Under the pieces are notes generated by a model. The model was not told the origin of the DNA. It saw nothing but the letters and a program-made list of their open reading frames with translations, and did not search any database. From a virus, in the IMG/VR virus record IMGVR_UViG_3300050134_000025, positions 1 through 23,552 of that record: 23,552 nt of DNA, one strand, 5' to 3'. The translations under genes and the position numbers were made by a program. Below are positions 22,099-23,552 of the stretch, piece by piece. The stretch's first letter is position 1. Each line of letters begins with the position of its first letter.

Positions 22099-22290
22099 GT
22101 GTTCAGCGAAGACGACGACCTACGACCGTACACGGACGCGTTCGACGTGTCCTACGAGGGCGACCCGCACTGCGAAGACTGCGGATGCTCAATCATCGAT
22201 CGTTTTGGTGGCCTTCCGACGCAGGTCTGTGAGTCGTGTAGCGCTGATTGGCAACGGTTGGAAGCGGCAGTTAAGATTTATGAGGAGTAG
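22099..22290 (+). CDS. Small zinc-ribbon protein
   Basis: This 63-residue protein from GTG 22099, two bases after the stop of the winged-helix gene, has an acidic start (FSEDDDLRPYTDAF) and a zinc ribbon: Cys25 and Cys28 (PHCEDCGC) with Cys44 and Cys47 (VCESCSADW). It probably co-transcribes with the regulator. Such small CxxC proteins are frequent in phage early regions, and no function can be given. Its stop codon lies within the next upstream element (22287-22302). Confidence 0.62.
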   Translation: MFSEDDDLRPYTDAFDVSYEGDPHCEDCGCSIIDRFGGLPTQVCESCSADWQRLEAAVKIYEE

Positions 22291-22302
22291 AACAAACGTC
22301 CG
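22287..22302 (+). promoter_or_regulatory. LexA-like box / shared upstream element, copy 2
   Basis: The core GAACAAACGTCC (22290-22301) is one base from GAAC-N4-GTTC, and the 16-base block differs from that at 11425-11440 at two positions only. The core begins 30 bases before the -35, exactly 11 bases farther than at the first copy, about one helical turn. Confidence 0.5.
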
Positions 22303-22318
22303 GATCTTGTGGCGCTAG

Positions 22319-22337
22319 CTTGCAAACTAACTTGCAA
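22319..22337 (+). repeat. Two direct CTTGCAA repeats, 12 bases apart
   Basis: CTTGCAA occurs at 22319-22325 and 22331-22337. Its core TTGCAA is its own reverse complement. The first copy is the proposed -35 and the second lies in the spacer, so a protein bound to the pair would control the promoter. Confidence 0.55.
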
Positions 22338-22348
22338 TGTGCGATGAT
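22320..22348 (+). promoter_or_regulatory. Promoter with leaderless geometry, copy 3
   Basis: TTGCAA and GATGAT, 17 bases apart, each match four of six consensus bases. The -10 ends six bases before ATG 22355. This repeats the arrangement at 11447-11475 and 21816-21844. Confidence 0.5.
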
Positions 22349-22354
22349 ACCTGC

Positions 22355-22561
22355 ATGAACATACCAAACGACACACACACGACACCCGCACCCCACACCG
22401 GCGCTCTAGCGCACTACACGCAGATGCTCGAAGAGGCCAAGGCCGCGAACGATGCTCGCCGCCGGCCCTCGGATGAGTGTCGTTTGGAGCTTCTGCGGGA
22501 CCTTGAGGCGGATATCGCGGCCGAGCAGGCGTTCGACGCTACATGCCGCGGGGGGTCATGA
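22355..22561 (+). CDS. Small helical early protein, unknown function
   Basis: This 68-residue protein has a Thr/Pro-rich start (NIPNDTHTTPAPHTGALAHY) and two charged helices (TQMLEEAKAANDARRRPSDE, then LELLRDLEADIAAEQAF). I chose ATG 22355 over ATG 22337, which would put the promoter -10 inside the gene; neither has an SD. It overlaps the next gene by ATGA. It is not recognised; it may be a small protein that binds a host factor. Confidence 0.55.
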   Translation: MNIPNDTHTTPAPHTGALAHYTQMLEEAKAANDARRRPSDECRLELLRDLEADIAAEQAFDATCRGGS

Positions 22562-22758
22562 TGTGGGTACCGGTCGAAGAGCAGGTGGCTCTCGAAGCGC
22601 TGGGCGTGCAGGCGCTCGACGCGCTGATTGAAGTGCATGAACACTTCATGCAGGTGCCGACTGAGAAGTGGGTAATGGATGTGCCGAGGCGTGAGATTCA
22701 GCGCCGGCGCGATGCAGCGCGGGCGGAGTGGGACCGTCGTTTCCCTCGGATCTCGTGA
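22558..22758 (+). CDS. Small protein, unknown function
   Basis: This 66-residue protein starts at ATG 22558 (overlap ATGA; in-frame ATGs at 22543 and 22561 are alternatives) behind a GGGGGG run. It seems all-helical: VPVEEQVALEALGVQALDAL, IEVHEHFMQVPTEKW, and a basic C-terminus (REIQRRRDAARAEWDRRFP). It is coupled to its neighbours on both sides. I do not recognise a family. Confidence 0.58.
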   Translation: MMWVPVEEQVALEALGVQALDALIEVHEHFMQVPTEKWVMDVPRREIQRRRDAARAEWDRRFPRIS

Positions 22759-23063
22759 CAGTGACCCGACAACCACGCACGGCAAGCGCCCATCCGTCGC
22801 TTACGCTTGTGCCTGTGAAGGCAATCGAGGTGTACTCGGAAGGGCTTTTTCACGTGTCTGTGTGTGTGACACAGAGTGCGTCGAACGGCCAGATTGAGGC
22901 CTACGTGCGGAAACACTACGCAGTGCCGCGCACGCCCGGGGCGGCCAGGTGGTGCCTACGCTGGACAGTTATACCGGAGCTCTCGTGGATCGATGGTGAG
23001 CCGCAGGGATGCCCGTGTGATCTCGTCACCGGGCGTAAGCACTACAGGCTGCTGGCCTGCTGA
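22755..23063 (+). CDS. Small protein, unknown function
   Basis: GTG 22755 overlaps the previous stop as GTGA and gives 102 residues; GTG 22815 (VKAIEVYSEG) would give a shorter form lacking a low-complexity start. The core looks like a beta-alpha-beta unit: KAIEVYSEGLFHVSVCVTQS, then GQIEAYVRKHYAVP and CLRWTVIPELSW. The C-terminus has Cys pairs (GCPCDL and a terminal Cys). The function is unknown. The gene ends convergent with the next one, overlapping it by 22 bases. Confidence 0.55.
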   Translation: MTVTRQPRTASAHPSLTLVPVKAIEVYSEGLFHVSVCVTQSASNGQIEAYVRKHYAVPRTPGAARWCLRWTVIPELSWIDGEPQGCPCDLVTGRKHYRLLAC

Positions 23064-23362
23064 CGCTCGTTTAGCATCGTTTTGTAAAACTGGATGCGGC
23101 GCGTTATTAGCATGCGGCGCTCAGATTTCATCGGCACGCGTTCAGCTTGCGATTCTTCGATCTCGATCAAGTCGCAGAGAGCCTCCGCGACCGGGTCATT
23201 ATCGTTGGTCGGCAGCTCACGCCCGTCCTCAGCTACTTGCTGCGCGTACGCCATGCCCGCAGCAAACCCGTGACGGTGCGTCTCGTGCTTGTCAGGAACG
23301 CTGGTCGGCAGCCATGTGTGCCAAGCGTGCTGCTCAGCCTGCGTGGCTGGAAAAATGTTCAT
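23042..23362 (-). CDS. Hypothetical protein, unknown function
   Basis: This 106-residue protein has an aromatic, His-rich start (AEQHAWHTWLPTSVPDKHET, then HRHGFAAGMAYAQQVAED) and a helical end (VAEALCDLIEIEESQAERV, SERRMLITRRIQFYKTML). ATG 23362 has a good SD (AAGGAG, seven bases away) and overlaps the upstream stop as ATGA, which supports it despite the 22-base convergent overlap at its end. It may be a small DNA- or host-factor-binding protein; I do not recognise it. Confidence 0.65.
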   Translation of the reverse strand: MNIFPATQAEQHAWHTWLPTSVPDKHETHRHGFAAGMAYAQQVAEDGRELPTNDNDPVAEALCDLIEIEESQAERVPMKSERRMLITRRIQFYKTMLNERQQASSL

Positions 23363-23552
23363 GTTGGCTCCTTGTCCATCGGCTCGATATCCAACCGGCT
23401 AACGTGCGGGCGGCTATTTTCACGCGCTGCCTGCTCGTCAATTCGACGTCTAGCTTCTTCTCGGTCGTCCGCACCCGCCGCAGCCACGGCTAGCGCGCAC
23501 GCCGTTACGAAGCCGGCTGCGACCACTATCAAGACGATGATCAGTACCCCCT
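23359..23552 (-). CDS. Membrane protein, C-terminal part (cut by right edge)
   Basis: The minus-strand frame is open from the right edge to TGA 23359, giving about 64 residues with no start codon that I trust in the window. It begins with one hydrophobic segment (LIIVLIVVAAGFVTACALAV), then a charged helix (GADDREEARRRIDEQAAREN) and a polar end (RPHVSRLDIEPMDKEPT). The stop overlaps the next ATG as ATGA, so the two genes form an operon coming from the right. It is probably a small single-pass membrane protein with a cytoplasmic tail. The start lies off the window. Confidence 0.65.
   Translation of the reverse strand, partial: GVLIIVLIVVAAGFVTACALAVAAAGADDREEARRRIDEQAARENSRPHVSRLDIEPMDKEPT

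Noticed and set aside
1-23552. tRNA genes and integrase/attachment sites
   Set aside because: By eye I found no cloverleaf with the usual T-loop sequence, no tyrosine or serine integrase motifs, and no matched attachment repeats. A tRNA search program could still find a divergent one.

Overview
The window looks like part of the genome of a tailed phage with a long non-contractile tail (siphovirus type) that infects a Gram-positive host, most likely an actinobacterium. The tail module, lysis cassette and replication module are packed with ATGA, GTGA and TGATG overlaps. Host evidence is indirect: frequent GTG starts, three candidate leaderless promoters, an mIHF-like protein, and two near-matches to the GAAC-N4-GTTC damage box known from actinobacteria. 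Head, terminase and portal genes are not here and probably lie to the left. I see no integrase, recognisable lysogeny repressor, tRNA or CRISPR array.

Left part (1-11420, plus strand, late genes). It begins inside the tape measure gene. A distal-tail-like protein, a baseplate-hub-like protein and a run of adsorption proteins follow: a collagen-like fibre, a fibre with a baseplate-type N-terminus and a short collagen stretch, a modular fibre, and a fibre built of thirteen decapeptide repeats. Next is a secreted seven-bladed RCC1 propeller. The lysis cassette (coiled coil with a membrane tail, holin candidate, T4-type lysozyme) ends at a strong hairpin terminator at 11385-11420.

Short plus-strand early segment (11425-11981). 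A LexA-like box and a promoter lead into two small genes, the first probably leaderless.

Central part (20923 down to 11974, minus strand). This is the replication and recombination operon. In transcription order it encodes a zinc-ribbon protein, an HNH endonuclease, an SNF2-like helicase (broken in its Walker A motif), a zinc-ribbon protein, a uracil-DNA glycosylase/DNA polymerase I fusion, a small basic protein, a zinc-ribbon HTH protein, a Cas4/RecB-type nuclease, a 58-residue protein, a Sak4-like ATPase, an acidic-tailed ssDNA-binding candidate, a VRR-NUC nuclease and an mIHF-like protein. Helicase, polymerase, nuclease, annealing/recombinase ATPase and ssDNA-binding protein together form a typical phage DNA replication and recombination set.

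Right part (20993-23552). A minus-strand terminator separates the replication operon from a monocistronic gene for an acidic SAP/AT-hook protein. That gene is divergent from a leaderless winged-helix gene. A second LexA-like box and promoter drive three overlapping small genes. Two minus-strand genes enter from the right edge, the last a truncated membrane protein.

The most notable points are: (1) an apparent 8-nt insertion exactly in the helicase Walker A codons, next to a free-standing HNH gene; (2) three promoters with the same leaderless geometry and a shared upstream box; (3) the UDG-polymerase fusion; (4) charged helical and collagen inserts in successive tail-tip proteins; (5) the secreted RCC1 propeller with an FN3-like end.
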